A DNA stretch of 64,000 nt from Modicisalibacter luteus DSM 23508 (GTDB taxonomy: Bacteria > Pseudomonadota > Gammaproteobacteria > Pseudomonadales > Halomonadaceae). Positions 49,320 through 58,994 of this stretch are shown here, piece after piece. Numbering within the stretch: position 1 is the stretch's first letter; each line of letters opens with the position of its first letter. The stretch is taken from positions 124,001 to 188,000 of the forward strand of contig NZ_KB899989.1 of NCBI RefSeq assembly GCF_000378505.1, read 5' to 3'. Below the pieces are notes generated by a model. It was not told the origin of the DNA, searched no databases, and worked only from the letters and a program-made list of their open reading frames with translations. Both the position numbers and the translations under genes were made by a program.

Positions 49320-50918
49320 TCAGATGTCCAGCAGCAGGCGCGCCGGATCCTCGAGCAGGTCCTTGATGGCAACCAAGAACTGCACTGCATCCTTGCCGTC
49401 GATCATGCGGTGGTCGTATGACACAGCCAGGTACATCATCGGGCGGATCTCGACCTTGCCGTTGACCGCCACTGGGCGCTCCTGAATCTTGTGCATACCC
49501 AGGATGGCGGTCTGCGGCGGGTTGATGATCGGCGTCGACATTAGCGATCCGAAGATACCGCCGTTGGTGATGGTGAACGTGCCGCCCTGCATCTCGTCGA
49601 TGCCCAGCTTGCCGTCACGCGCACGCTTACCGAAGTCGACGATGGTTTTCTCGACGTCGGCGATCTTCATGCTGTCGGTATCACGCAGCACGGGCACCAC
49701 CAGACCACGATCAGTCGACACGGCAACGCCGATATCCTGATAGCCATGGTAGACAATGTCGGTACCGTCGATAGAGGCGTTGACATCCGGGAAGCGCTTG
49801 AGCGCCTCGCTGGCGGCCTTGACGAAGAAGCCCATGAAGCCGAGCTTGGTGTCGTGCGCCTTGAGGAAGGTGTCCTTGTACTGAGCGCGCAGCGACATTA
49901 CCGCGGTCATGTCCACCTCGTTGTAGGTGGTCAGCATGGCGGCAGTCTGCTGGGCCTGGACCAGACGCTTGGCGATGGTCTGACGCAAACGGCTCATCGG
50001 CACGCGCTTCTCGGGGCGCTCGCCCTCGATGGCCGGCGCTGCAGCTGCGGCACTCTTCGCACCACCACCGCTCTTGGCAGCCGGCGCAGACTTCTTCGCG
50101 CTGCCTTCCTTGACCGCCTTCTGCACGTCTTCTTTGAGGACGCGGCCACCCTTGCCGGTACCCTCGATCTTGCTGACGTCCAGATCATGCTCAGCGATCA
50201 ATTTGCGCGCGGCGGGCGCGACGATCTTGTCACCGACCTTCTCTTCACCTTCATCACCACCGCTAGCAGCCGGCGCTTCGCTCTGGTCTCCGCGGGACTC
50301 GGCGGAACCACTCGCGGCACCTCCCTCCCCTTCGGCAAAGGTCGCAAGAAGGGCTTCGGACTCGACCTGCTCGCCTTCCTGCACCTTGATCTCGCTCAGC
50401 GAACCGTCAGCAGGAGCAACGACTTCTAGTACGACCTTATCAGTCTCGATGTCGGCCAACACTTCATCGCGCTTGACCGCTTCGCCGACCTTCTTGTGCC
50501 AGGTCGACACGGTACCTTCCTGAACTGACTCGGGGAAGGACGGCGCCTTGACCTCATAGGTCTGGCCGGAAGCCGCCGGCTTTTCGGTCTGCGGTTCGGC
50601 TTTTTGCTCCGGCTCGGAGTCCTGGCCACCCTGGGGCTTGGAGCCAGCATCAGCACCCGACTTGGGTTCTGCCTTCTCGCCGGCTTCGCCCAACGTGCCG
50701 AGGACCTGCTCCGATTGGCAGGTATCGCCTTCTTCGACCTTGATCTCTGACAGCGTGCCCGCTTCCGGTGCCACAACCTCGAGTACGACTTTGTCCGTCT
50801 CGATTTCGACGATCAGCTCGTCACGTTCGACGCTGTCGCCGGGCTTCTTATGCCAGGCAGCAACCGTGCCCTCGGCAACGGATTCCGGAAAACTGGGCGC
50901 TTTGATCTCGGTAGCCAT
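49320..50918 (-). CDS. sucB: Dihydrolipoyl succinyltransferase (E2 of OGDH) with two lipoyl domains
   Basis: 532-aa core of the 2-oxoglutarate dehydrogenase complex. Two N-terminal lipoyl domains are seen at about residues 2-77 and 120-195, each with the identical [12 protein letters not shown] loop (lipoyl Lys 43 and Lys 161). They are joined by Ala/Pro/Glu/Lys-rich linkers. The peripheral-subunit-binding domain (about 232-268; [28 protein letters not shown]) follows, then the catalytic domain (about 303-532) with HRMIDG at 503-508. Typical SucB has one lipoyl domain and about 400 aa. The catalytic part is of SucB rather than AceF type, and the operon context agrees. Confidence 0.95.
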   Translation of the reverse strand: MATEIKAPSFPESVAEGTVAAWHKKPGDSVERDELIVEIETDKVVLEVVAPEAGTLSEIKVEEGDTCQSEQVLGTLGEAGEKAEPKSGADAGSKPQGGQDSEPEQKAEPQTEKPAASGQTYEVKAPSFPESVQEGTVSTWHKKVGEAVKRDEVLADIETDKVVLEVVAPADGSLSEIKVQEGEQVESEALLATFAEGEGGAASGSAESRGDQSEAPAASGGDEGEEKVGDKIVAPAARKLIAEHDLDVSKIEGTGKGGRVLKEDVQKAVKEGSAKKSAPAAKSGGGAKSAAAAAPAIEGERPEKRVPMSRLRQTIAKRLVQAQQTAAMLTTYNEVDMTAVMSLRAQYKDTFLKAHDTKLGFMGFFVKAASEALKRFPDVNASIDGTDIVYHGYQDIGVAVSTDRGLVVPVLRDTDSMKIADVEKTIVDFGKRARDGKLGIDEMQGGTFTITNGGIFGSLMSTPIINPPQTAILGMHKIQERPVAVNGKVEIRPMMYLAVSYDHRMIDGKDAVQFLVAIKDLLEDPARLLLDI

Positions 50919-50960
50919 TTGGTTTCCTTAGTGGGTTCTCTCTCGTCCTGGTGGTTCGCC

Positions 50961-53798
50961 TCAGGCGTTAAAGGCGTCTTCCACCAGTTGGCGCTGCTGT
51001 TCGACGTGGACGGACATGTAACCTGCGGCAGGTGCCGCCGAGGCCGGACGACCGGCGAACTTGAGTTCGCGGCCCAGGCCTTCCTTGTGCATGTCCGCAG
51101 CCACACGCATGTGGTGCTGGCTCTGGTACCAGGCCCCCTGGTTGAGCGGCTCTTCCTGACACCACACCACCTGCTCCAGGTTGGCGTAGCCCTTGATCGC
51201 TTCCAGAAGCTCATCTTTCGGGAACGGATAGAGCTGCTCAACACGCAGGATGGCCGTATCCTCGCGCTCATTCTCGGTGCGGTAGGCCGCCAGATCGTAG
51301 TAGACCTTGCCCGAGCAGAGGACGACACGCTTAACCTTGTCGGCCTGGAGCTTGCCCTGATCTTCCAACACCATCTGGAAACGGCCGTTGGCCAACTCCT
51401 CCAGCGTAGAAGTCGCTTCCTTGTGGCGCAGCAAACTCTTCGGCGACATCACTACCAACGGCTTGCGCAGCGGGCGAATGACCTGACGACGCAGGAGATG
51501 GAAGATCTGCGCCGGAGTGGTCGGCACACAAACCTGCATGTTGTGTTCGGCACATAGCTGCAGGAAGCGCTCGAGGCGTGCGGAGGAGTGCTCCGGCCCC
51601 TGCCCCTCATAACCGTGAGGCAACAGCATGGTCAGCCCACAGAGACGACCCCACTTCGATTCCCCAGAGGAAATGAACTGGTCGATGACCACCTGAGCGC
51701 CGTTGACGAAGTCACCGAACTGCGCTTCCCAGATAACCAAAGAGTTCGGCACGGTCGTAGCGTAGCCGTACTCGAAGCCCAGCACGGCTTCTTCCGAGAG
51801 GAAGGAATCGCGAATGGTGAAGCGTGGCTGGCCTTCGCGAATATTCTCCAGTGGAACGTAAGTAGTGCCGTCCTTCTGGTTGTGCACCACAGCATGACGA
51901 TGCGAGAAGGTACCACGGCCCGAGTCCTGACCGGTGAGCCGGATCGGATGGCCCTCGTCGAGCAACGTGGCGTAGGCCAGGGTTTCGGCAAAGCCCCAGT
52001 TGAGCGCCATGCCGCCAGCATGCATCTTGCGGCGGTCTTCATAAATCTTGGCAACCTGACGCTGGACCTGGATACCATCGGGAATTTCGCACATGCGCGC
52101 TGCCAACTGCTGCATACGCTTCATGTCGAAGGAGGTATCGAAATCACCACTCCACTCGTGGCCAAGATAAGGCGTCCAGTCGACGAACAGCTCGGTGTTG
52201 GGCTGTTTGACTAGCGCATTGGCGACGTGATTACCGGCCAGCAAGTCCTCACGGTACTGTTCGACAAGCGCCTTGGCATCATCCTCGGAGAGCACGCCCT
52301 CCTTGACCAGGCGTGCCGCATAAAGCTCACGGGAACTCTTTTGCGCCTTGATCTTCTGGTACATCATCGGCTGGGTACCGGACGGCTCGTCGGCCTCATT
52401 GTGGCCGCGGCGGCGATAGCATACCAAGTCGATGACGACGTCCTTGTGGAACTGCTGACGATAGTCGATGGCGACCTGCGCGGCATGTAGCACGGCGTCC
52501 GGGTCATCGCCATTGACATGGAAGATCGGTGCCTGAACCATCTTCGCGATATCGGTCGCATACTCGGTGGAGCGCGTGTCCAACGGATTCGATGTCGTGA
52601 ACCCTACCTGGTTATTGATCACGACACGTACCGTGCCACCCGTCCGATAGCCACGCGTCTGTGACATCTGGAAGGTTTCCATGACCACGCCCTGGCCAGC
52701 AAAGGCCGCATCGCCATGGATAGTGATCGGCAGCACCTTGTCGCCGTCGGTATCGTCGCGACGATCCTGACGTGCACGCACCGAGCCTTCAACTACCGGT
52801 GAGACGATCTCGAGGTGGGACGGGTTGAAAGCCAGCGCCAGATGCACCTCACCGCCCGGTGTCATGACGTTGGAGCTGAAACCCTGATGGTACTTGACGT
52901 CGCCCGACCCCTTGGTGATGACCTTCTTGCCATCGAACTCATCGATCAGCTCTGACGGGCTCTTCCCAAGGATATTAACCAGCAGGTTGAGGCGGCCACG
53001 GTGGGCCATGCCGATGACGATCTCCTTGGTGCCATAACCGCCGGCACGCTGAATGAGCTCGTCCATCATCGGAATGAAGCTTTCGCCCCCTTCGAGACCG
53101 AAACGCTTGGTGCCGGGGTACTTGGATGCCAAGTAGCTTTCCAGACCCTCGGCAGCGGTCAATCGCTCGAGTACGTGCTGGCGGACTTCATTGCTGTACT
53201 TCGGCTTCGAGCGCACCGATTCGAAACGCTGCTGCAACCAGCGCTTCTCTTCGGTATCGACGATGTGCATGAACTCACAACCGATGCTGCGGCAGTAAGT
53301 CTGCTCCAGTGCCTCGACGATTTCCTTCAGCGGTGCCTTGTCCTTGCCCAGAAAGAAGGAGCCGGTCTGGAACTCGGTGTCCATGTCGGCCTTTGACAAC
53401 TGGTGGAAGGACAGCTCCAAGTCCGGAACCGGAACCGGCTTGCGCAGATCGAGCGGATCGATGTTGGCCTTCTGGTGACCACGGAATCGATAGGCGTTGA
53501 TCAGCTGGAGAACCTTGACCTGTTTCTTGTTCTCGCCACTGTCGACTGCAGCCACGCCCTGGGTAGCGGTGCGACGGTTGCGTGCCAACTGGTAGAACTG
53601 GTCTCGGATCGGACTGAGGGGAGTATCGTAGGAGGGGCTGCCTTCCGGGCGCGGTAACTGGTCGAAATAGTTACGCCATTCATCCGGAACTTCATTGGGA
53701 TCGACGAGGTATTGCTCGTACAGCGCTTCGACGTAGTGAGCGTTACCGCCACTCACATGCGAGGAGCGCCACATCAACTCCATTATGCCTTCTTGCAT
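50961..53798 (-). CDS. sucA: 2-oxoglutarate dehydrogenase E1 component
   Basis: About 945-aa thiamine-diphosphate enzyme that decarboxylates 2-oxoglutarate and succinylates SucB. Start ATG 53798 (MQEGIMELMWRSSHVSGGNA) aligns with the E. coli N-terminus; GTG 53816 adds six residues and ATG 53783 is also possible, with AGAAGG upstream. GMAHRGRLNLLVNILGK, GDAAFAGQGVVMETFQMS, GGTVRVVINNQVGFTTS (TPP site) and the C-terminal WCQEEPLNQGAW are characteristic. Length is close to E. coli SucA (933). It is preceded by a 228-base gap with two strong palindromes. Confidence 0.96.
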   Translation of the reverse strand: MQEGIMELMWRSSHVSGGNAHYVEALYEQYLVDPNEVPDEWRNYFDQLPRPEGSPSYDTPLSPIRDQFYQLARNRRTATQGVAAVDSGENKKQVKVLQLINAYRFRGHQKANIDPLDLRKPVPVPDLELSFHQLSKADMDTEFQTGSFFLGKDKAPLKEIVEALEQTYCRSIGCEFMHIVDTEEKRWLQQRFESVRSKPKYSNEVRQHVLERLTAAEGLESYLASKYPGTKRFGLEGGESFIPMMDELIQRAGGYGTKEIVIGMAHRGRLNLLVNILGKSPSELIDEFDGKKVITKGSGDVKYHQGFSSNVMTPGGEVHLALAFNPSHLEIVSPVVEGSVRARQDRRDDTDGDKVLPITIHGDAAFAGQGVVMETFQMSQTRGYRTGGTVRVVINNQVGFTTSNPLDTRSTEYATDIAKMVQAPIFHVNGDDPDAVLHAAQVAIDYRQQFHKDVVIDLVCYRRRGHNEADEPSGTQPMMYQKIKAQKSSRELYAARLVKEGVLSEDDAKALVEQYREDLLAGNHVANALVKQPNTELFVDWTPYLGHEWSGDFDTSFDMKRMQQLAARMCEIPDGIQVQRQVAKIYEDRRKMHAGGMALNWGFAETLAYATLLDEGHPIRLTGQDSGRGTFSHRHAVVHNQKDGTTYVPLENIREGQPRFTIRDSFLSEEAVLGFEYGYATTVPNSLVIWEAQFGDFVNGAQVVIDQFISSGESKWGRLCGLTMLLPHGYEGQGPEHSSARLERFLQLCAEHNMQVCVPTTPAQIFHLLRRQVIRPLRKPLVVMSPKSLLRHKEATSTLEELANGRFQMVLEDQGKLQADKVKRVVLCSGKVYYDLAAYRTENEREDTAILRVEQLYPFPKDELLEAIKGYANLEQVVWCQEEPLNQGAWYQSQHHMRVAADMHKEGLGRELKFAGRPASAAPAAGYMSVHVEQQRQLVEDAFNA

Positions 53799-53915
53799 CT
53801 CTCGGTCACCCTGCACTTATGGGGTGGTGTCGGCGCCTGATACGGGGTGCGCACCGGCGTCACTCTTTGTCTTGCATGCGGACGAGGTGTCGTCCGCGGA
53901 ATGCGCGGCGTGATC

Positions 53916-53990
53916 GTCAAGAGCCGGTGCTCCTGGCACCGGCTCTTGACGCGTGGGCCGGCCTCACCTGCGGCACGAGGCCGCAGGTGA
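53916..53990. other. Pair of strong palindromes between sdhB and sucA
   Basis: Hairpin 1: 53916-53930 with 53936-53950, 15 perfect pairs (core GAGCCGGTGC/GCACCGGCTC). Hairpin 2: 53964-53974 with 53980-53990, 11 perfect pairs (TCACCTGCGGC/GCCGCAGGTGA). They are 13 bases apart and neither has a U-tract in the direction of the operon. They may set the relative level of the sdh and suc parts by processing, stabilisation or partial termination. Confidence 0.7.
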
Positions 53991-54026
53991 AACGGGCTCC
54001 AATGATAGCAAGTCGTAGGCCGCGAT

Positions 54027-54737
54027 TTAAGTAGCATTCGCCAATAGCAGCTCACGAATCTTGCCGATCGCGCGGGTCGGGTTGAGCCCTTTCGGACAAA
54101 CCGCAACGCAATTCATGATGCCGCGGCAACGGAACACGCTAAACGGATCCTCGAGTTCGGCGAGGCGTTCGCGGGTTGCCGTATCACGACTATCGGCCAG
54201 GAAGCGATAAGCTTGAAGCAGACCGGCCGGGCCAACGAACTTGTCAGGGTTCCACCAGAACGACGGACAAGAGGTCGAACAGCAGGCACACAGAATACAC
54301 TCGTAGAGTCCGTCGAGCTTGTCGCGCTCTTCGGGCGACTGCAGTCGTTCGATAGCCGGCGGAGAATTCTCGTTCTGCAGGTACGGCTGAATGCGCTCGT
54401 ACTGCTTGTAAAAGATTCCCATGTCGACGACGAGGTCACGAATCACCGGCAGGCCGGGCAACGGACGCAGCACCAGTTTGCCGCCCTTGGTCACGGCCGA
54501 GAGCGGCGTGACGCAGGCCAGGCCATTGGTACCGTTCATGTTCATACCATCGGAGCCACAGACACCCTCACGGCAGCTGCGACGGTAGGCCATCGAGCTA
54601 TCCTGCTGCTTGATGAGCTCGAGGATATTCAGGACCATCAGGTCGCGGCCCTGTGTGTCCACCTGGAACTCCTGCATGTAAGGAGCGGAGTCGGTCTCCG
54701 GGTTGTAGCGGTATACGGATACCTGAAGCATGGACAT
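54027..54737 (-). CDS. sdhB: Succinate dehydrogenase iron-sulfur subunit
   Basis: 236-aa subunit carrying electrons from the flavin to the membrane quinone site. Start ATG 54737 with GAGGGGG six bases upstream; a TTG at 54752 is in frame but lies inside that site. The [2Fe-2S] cluster ligands are in SCREGVCGSDGMNMNG and LAC. The [4Fe-4S] and [3Fe-4S] ligands are in CILCACCSTSCPSFWWN and CRGIMNCVAVCPKGLNP. Length matches E. coli SdhB (238). Confidence 0.96.
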   Translation of the reverse strand: MSMLQVSVYRYNPETDSAPYMQEFQVDTQGRDLMVLNILELIKQQDSSMAYRRSCREGVCGSDGMNMNGTNGLACVTPLSAVTKGGKLVLRPLPGLPVIRDLVVDMGIFYKQYERIQPYLQNENSPPAIERLQSPEERDKLDGLYECILCACCSTSCPSFWWNPDKFVGPAGLLQAYRFLADSRDTATRERLAELEDPFSVFRCRGIMNCVAVCPKGLNPTRAIGKIRELLLANAT

Positions 54738-54748
54738 CGTGGTCCCCC

Positions 54749-56521
54749 TCAATAAGTACGGACTTTCGGCTCGAAGGTGTCGACTGTCTTTGGCGAGAAG
54801 TTGACTTCACGCTTGCCCAGCTTCTTCTCCAGCGGGTAGTACGTGGAGTGCTTGAGCCAGTTGACGTCGTCCCGATCCGGATAGTCGTAGCGAGAATGGG
54901 CGCCGCGACTTTCCTTGCGCTCGAGCGCAGAGATAGCGGTCGCTTCGGCCACTTCCAACAGGTTGTCGAGTTCCAGCGCTTCGACACGGGCCGTGTTGAA
55001 GGCATTGGATTTGTCGCCCAGGTGCGCATTGGCGATGCGCTCACGCAGTTCGGCCACTTTCTTGACGCCTTCCTGCATATGATCTTCCTGGCGGAAGACA
55101 CCGAAGGCTTTTTGCATGGTTGCCTGCAGCTCGGCGCGTAGCTCGGACACCGATTCGCCACCGCTGGATTCATCCCAGCGATTCATGCGCGCCAATGCGG
55201 CATCGACGTCGGACTGGGCGGCATCCAGGTATTCGATACCTTCGTTGAGGGCGCCTTCGATGAACATGCCGGCAGCACGACCGAACACGACGAGGTCGAG
55301 CAGCGAGTTGCCGCCCAGGCGGTTGGCACCATGTACGGAAACGCAAGCCACTTCACCACAGGCAAATAGGCCGTTGACGACCTCGTCATTGCCGTCGCTG
55401 TCCTGCTTTATGACCTGGCCATGAACATTGGTGGCCAGGCCACCCATCATGTAGTGACAGGTCGGCACAACCGGGATGGGTTCCTTGGCCGGATCGACGG
55501 CAGCGAAGGTCTTGGCCAGCTCGACGATACCCGGCAAGCGCTTGTGCAACACTTCCTCACCCAGGTGGTCAAGCTTGAGCAGCACGTGGTCGCCGTTCTC
55601 GCCGACACCGCGGCCTTCAAGGATTTCCATGACCATGGAACGGGCCACGACGTCACGACCGGCCAGGTCCTTGGCGTTTGGCGCATAACGCTCCATGAAG
55701 CGCTCGCCGTCCTTGTTGATCAGGTAGCCACCTTCACCACGGCAGCCTTCGGTGACCAGCACCCCTGCCCCGGCGATACCGGTCGGGTGGAACTGCCACA
55801 TTTCCATGTCCTGCACCGTGACGCCAGCACGCAGCGCCATGCCGACGCCGTCACCAGTATTGATCAGCGCGTTGGTGGTGGACGAGTAGATACGGCCGGC
55901 ACCGCCGGTCGCCAATACGGTGGCCTTGGACTTGATGTGCACCACTTCGCCGGTCTCGATGCACAGCGCGATGCAGCCGACCACGTCGCCGTTTGCATTC
56001 TTGACCAGATCCACCGCATACCACTCGTTAAGGAATACGGTGTTGTTCTTCAGGTTGTTCTGATACAGCGTATGCAGCAGCGCGTGGCCGGTACGGTCGG
56101 CTGCGGCACAGGTGCGCGCCGCCTGGCCGCCCTTCCCGAAGTCCTTGGACTGGCCACCGAACGGACGCTGGTAGATGCGGCCGTTGTCGAAACGCGAGAA
56201 TGGCAGGCCCATGTGCTCGAGTTCGAACACCGCTTTTGGGCCCTCAGAACACATGTACTCGGCCGCGTCCTGGTCAGTGATGTAGTCGCCGCCCTTGACG
56301 GTATCGTACATGTGCCAGCGCCAATCATCGTTGGGGTCAGCAGACGCGATGGCACAGGTAATGCCACCCTGTGCGGAAACAGTGTGCGAGCGGGTAGGGA
56401 AAACCTTAGAAATGACGGCGGTTTTCTTGCCGGACTTGGCCAGCTCGAGCGCGGCACGCAGGCCGGAGCCGCCACCACCGATGATGATTGCGTCGAATGT
56501 CAGATTACGCATGGTAGACAT
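54749..56521 (-). CDS. sdhA: Succinate dehydrogenase flavoprotein subunit
   Basis: 590-aa catalytic subunit oxidising succinate to fumarate. FAD binding is shown by [27 protein letters not shown] holds the His that binds FAD covalently, and [14 protein letters not shown] and [18 protein letters not shown] are conserved. RHYMM-type active-site sequence appears as [12 protein letters not shown]. Length is close to E. coli SdhA (588). It starts 3 bases after sdhD and its stop is 11 bases before the sdhB start. Confidence 0.97.
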   Translation of the reverse strand: MSTMRNLTFDAIIIGGGGSGLRAALELAKSGKKTAVISKVFPTRSHTVSAQGGITCAIASADPNDDWRWHMYDTVKGGDYITDQDAAEYMCSEGPKAVFELEHMGLPFSRFDNGRIYQRPFGGQSKDFGKGGQAARTCAAADRTGHALLHTLYQNNLKNNTVFLNEWYAVDLVKNANGDVVGCIALCIETGEVVHIKSKATVLATGGAGRIYSSTTNALINTGDGVGMALRAGVTVQDMEMWQFHPTGIAGAGVLVTEGCRGEGGYLINKDGERFMERYAPNAKDLAGRDVVARSMVMEILEGRGVGENGDHVLLKLDHLGEEVLHKRLPGIVELAKTFAAVDPAKEPIPVVPTCHYMMGGLATNVHGQVIKQDSDGNDEVVNGLFACGEVACVSVHGANRLGGNSLLDLVVFGRAAGMFIEGALNEGIEYLDAAQSDVDAALARMNRWDESSGGESVSELRAELQATMQKAFGVFRQEDHMQEGVKKVAELRERIANAHLGDKSNAFNTARVEALELDNLLEVAEATAISALERKESRGAHSRYDYPDRDDVNWLKHSTYYPLEKKLGKREVNFSPKTVDTFEPKVRTY

Positions 56522-56524
56522 GGA

Positions 56525-56872
56525 TCAGGCTCCCCAAAGAACTTGAACGCCCCACACCAGAAAGATGAAGATGGCGAGGATAATGGCGACTTGAACGGCG
56601 AAACGGATACCGGTCGGCTTGATGTAGTCAGTAACTACGGTCCACAGGCCGATCCAGGCGTGAGCCGCCAGTGAAAGGAAAGCCAGCAAGGAGAAGATGC
56701 GCATCCATGTCTGGTCGAACAGGCCGCGCCAAGTCAGATAGTCGAGGTCCGGCGCGAACAGCAGATAGCCCACCATGAAAATGGTGTAGAGCATCAGGAT
56801 GATTGCCGATACCCGCTGGATCAGCCAGTCGGACAGGCCGCTACGGCCGAAGTTAGTGATATTGGTTACCAT
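56525..56872 (-). CDS. sdhD: Succinate dehydrogenase membrane anchor subunit
   Basis: 115-aa membrane protein with three transmembrane helices, part of the quinone- and haem-b-binding anchor. The N-terminal GLSDWLIQRVSAIILMLYTI and HAWIGLWTVVTDYIKP (haem-ligand His and quinone-site Tyr region) are typical of SdhD. It overlaps the end of sdhC by 7 bases. Confidence 0.93.
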   Translation of the reverse strand: MVTNITNFGRSGLSDWLIQRVSAIILMLYTIFMVGYLLFAPDLDYLTWRGLFDQTWMRIFSLLAFLSLAAHAWIGLWTVVTDYIKPTGIRFAVQVAIILAIFIFLVWGVQVLWGA

Positions 56873-57243
56873 ACCCAGACTCCCGCCAGTACCACCAGGA
56901 CCACGCTAGCCACAATGGTGATTTTCGTATATTTAACTGCAGCCTCGAGCTCGATACCGAAGTCGAGATCCATCAGCAGATGTCGCACGCCCGCCGCGAA
57001 GTGGAACGCCAGAGCGGCCAACAACCCCCAAGTCACCAACTTGGCAAAGAAGTTGTGCTCAAGAGCATTACGCACGGATTCAAACCCTTCGGGCGAAGAT
57101 AGCGAGGCATCCAGCGCCCAGAAGAGAAAGATCAGACCAACGAAGAGGATGACGCCGGTGATACGGTGAGTAATGGAGGTCAGCGCAGGGAGTGGAAACT
57201 TTATCGTGGAGAGGTCGAGGTTTACGGGTCTTTTGCTATTCAC
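56866..57243 (-). CDS. sdhC: Succinate dehydrogenase cytochrome b556 subunit
   Basis: 125-aa membrane anchor with three transmembrane helices. MNSKRPVNLDLSTIKFPLPA and SITHRITGVILF are the conserved N-terminal signature, with the quinone-site Ser and Arg. HFAAGVRHLLMDLDFG carries the haem-ligand His. First gene of the TCA operon; the promoter at 57378-57406 leaves a leader of about 130 bases. Confidence 0.95.
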   Translation of the reverse strand: MNSKRPVNLDLSTIKFPLPALTSITHRITGVILFVGLIFLFWALDASLSSPEGFESVRNALEHNFFAKLVTWGLLAALAFHFAAGVRHLLMDLDFGIELEAAVKYTKITIVASVVLVVLAGVWVW

Positions 57244-57377
57244 GGCACTTACACACTCTCTTGGCCCGCTCTACGTCTATCGGGCTAGGCCCGAGCGGGC
57301 GGTGGTTTGAAGAAGGGCCTCGGCGGTCCTGCCAAGTGACACGACCGAATCCCTTTCCCGCCAGTCGCGCGGGGAAG

Positions 57378-57406
57378 ATTATAGGGACTGGGCATAGGTA
57401 AGACAA
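57378..57406 (-). promoter_or_regulatory. sdhCDAB-suc operon promoter
   Basis: On the minus strand TTGTCT (57406-57401), a 17-base spacer and a perfect TATAAT (57383-57378). The transcript would start near 57371. Confidence 0.7.
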
Positions 57407-57433
57407 ATCGTTACCGCAATTTTGCGACCTTAG

Positions 57434-57450
57434 TGTTACTCTCGGTAACA
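57434..57450. promoter_or_regulatory. Operator-like dyad between the sdh and gltA promoters
   Basis: TGTTAC (57434-57439), TCTCG, GTAACA (57445-57450): a perfect 6-bp dyad 28 bases upstream of the sdh -35 box. The binding factor is unknown. Confidence 0.4.
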
Positions 57451-57551
57451 CCTCTCCGCCGCGTGCTAAGCTATGCTGCAGTGCGCTATAACTTTCCTGA
57501 GAATTCCTCAAAACGGGGCACGAGACCCCTGCCATGAACACCAACGAGCAA

Positions 57552-57579
57552 TTGACAATTGTTTCGTCATTCCTATAGT
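57552..57579 (+). promoter_or_regulatory. gltA promoter
   Basis: Perfect TTGACA (57552-57557), a 16-base spacer and TATAGT (57574-57579, five of six). The leader to ATG 57659 is about 75 bases. Confidence 0.7.
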
Positions 57580-57658
57580 GGGCGGACCTTTTTGCGCCGG
57601 GCTGGCAGGCAAGACAACGACTTACGTACAGAATGCGATAACGAAGAAGGAGGCCGAC

Positions 57659-58948
57659 ATGGCTGACAGAAAAGCGAAGTTGACTGTTGAGGGGCTGGAC
57701 AAAACGATTGAGTTTCCGGTCTATTCCGGCACTACCGGACCCGATGTCATCGACGTGCGCGGCCTCACAGCCGAGGGCTTCTTCACCTACGATCCGGGGT
57801 TCGTTGCCACTGCCGCCACCGAATCCGCCATTACATATATAGATGGTGCCAACGGTGTTCTCCTGCACCGCGGCTACCCCATCGACCAGTTGGCCAACAG
57901 CTCCAACTATGTCGAAATGAGCTACCTGCTGCTGTTCGGCGAGCTGCCCACCGATGAGCAGTACAAGGAATTCGAAAAGACCATCCGTTACCACACGATG
58001 GTTCACGAACAGATTGCCAATTTCTACAAGGGTTTCCGTCGTGATGCGCACCCGATGGCGATTATGTGCGGCGTGGTTGGCGGCCTGGCGGCCTTTTATC
58101 ACGACCACCTGGACATCACCCGGGAGGAAGACCGCTATATTAGCGCGATTCGCCTGATTGCCAAGATGCCGACCCTGGCAGCGATGTCCTATAAGTACAA
58201 TATCGGTCAGCCGTTCAACTATCCCCGCAACAACCTCAACTATGCCGAAAACTTCCTCTACATGATGTTCGGCAATCCGGCTGAGGAATACGTGATCAAC
58301 CCGGTGTTCGCAAAGGCCATGGATCGCATCTTCATGCTACATGCCGACCATGAGCAGAACGCTTCTACGTCCACGGTTCGCCTCGCTGGCTCTACCGGTG
58401 CCAACCCATTCGCCTGTATCAGTGCGGGTATCGCCGCCCTATGGGGACCAGCCCACGGGGGCGCCAACGAAGCCGTACTCAACATGCTCGACGAGATTGG
58501 TGACGACTCCGAGGAGAACATTCAGCGCTTCGTCGATCGCGCCAAGGACAAGGATGATCCGTTCCGCCTGATGGGCTTTGGTCATCGCGTCTATCGCAAT
58601 TTTGACCCGCGCGCCAAGGTCATGAAGGAGACCTGCGACGAGGTTCTCAGCGAACTGGGCATGGCCGACGACCCCCAGCTCAAGATCGCCAAGCGCCTAG
58701 AGCAGATTGCCCTGGAGGACGAATACTTTATCGAGCGCAAGCTCTACCCGAATGTCGATTTTTATTCCGGTATCATTCTCAAGGCCATCGGCATCCCGAC
58801 CAACATGTTCACGGTCATCTTTGCGGTGTCACGCACCATCGGCTGGATTTCCCACTGGCACGAGATGATCAGTGGCAGCTACCGCATCGGCCGTCCGCGC
58901 CAGCTCTACACGGGTTACACCGAGCGCGACTATCCCACAAAGGAATAA
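57659..58948 (+). CDS. gltA: Citrate synthase (type II, hexameric)
   Basis: 429-aa enzyme condensing oxaloacetate with acetyl-CoA, the entry step of the TCA cycle. ATG 57659 has a perfect AAGGAGG site 5 bases upstream, so a longer open frame back to 57473 is not used. The N-terminal beta domain of the large Gram-negative (NADH-sensitive) type is present. Active-site features include [34 protein letters not shown] and [17 protein letters not shown], with the catalytic His and Asp in the last part and VDFYSGI. Length matches E. coli GltA (427). Confidence 0.97.
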   Translation: MADRKAKLTVEGLDKTIEFPVYSGTTGPDVIDVRGLTAEGFFTYDPGFVATAATESAITYIDGANGVLLHRGYPIDQLANSSNYVEMSYLLLFGELPTDEQYKEFEKTIRYHTMVHEQIANFYKGFRRDAHPMAIMCGVVGGLAAFYHDHLDITREEDRYISAIRLIAKMPTLAAMSYKYNIGQPFNYPRNNLNYAENFLYMMFGNPAEEYVINPVFAKAMDRIFMLHADHEQNASTSTVRLAGSTGANPFACISAGIAALWGPAHGGANEAVLNMLDEIGDDSEENIQRFVDRAKDKDDPFRLMGFGHRVYRNFDPRAKVMKETCDEVLSELGMADDPQLKIAKRLEQIALEDEYFIERKLYPNVDFYSGIILKAIGIPTNMFTVIFAVSRTIGWISHWHEMISGSYRIGRPRQLYTGYTERDYPTKE

Positions 58949-58964
58949 CGGCGACCTCTACCGA

Positions 58965-58994
58965 ACAACGGGCCGCCTCAGGGCGGCCCGTTGT
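58965..58994 (+). terminator. gltA terminator
   Basis: ACAACGGGCCGCC (58965-58977), loop TCAG, GGCGGCCCGTTGT (58982-58994), then ATTTAT. A perfect 13-bp stem with a short, imperfect U-tract. Confidence 0.85.

Larger units (their letters stand above)
57244..57658. other. Divergent control region between sdhC and gltA
   Basis: Holds sigma70 promoters for both directions and a dyad between them (separate entries). The sdh leader can form GCCCGCTC/GAGCGGGC (57264-57300), which competes with an inner CGGGC/GCCCG stem (57281-57293). No coding sequence is credible. Confidence 0.7.

Noticed and set aside
55421-56674. Plus-strand open frame of 417 codons
   Set aside because: Antisense to sdhA; no motif or start site. 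An artefact of codon bias.
57236-58108. Minus-strand open frame of 290 codons across the gltA start
   Set aside because: It overlaps the strongly supported gltA coding sequence and the mapped-looking promoters; no recognisable sequence.
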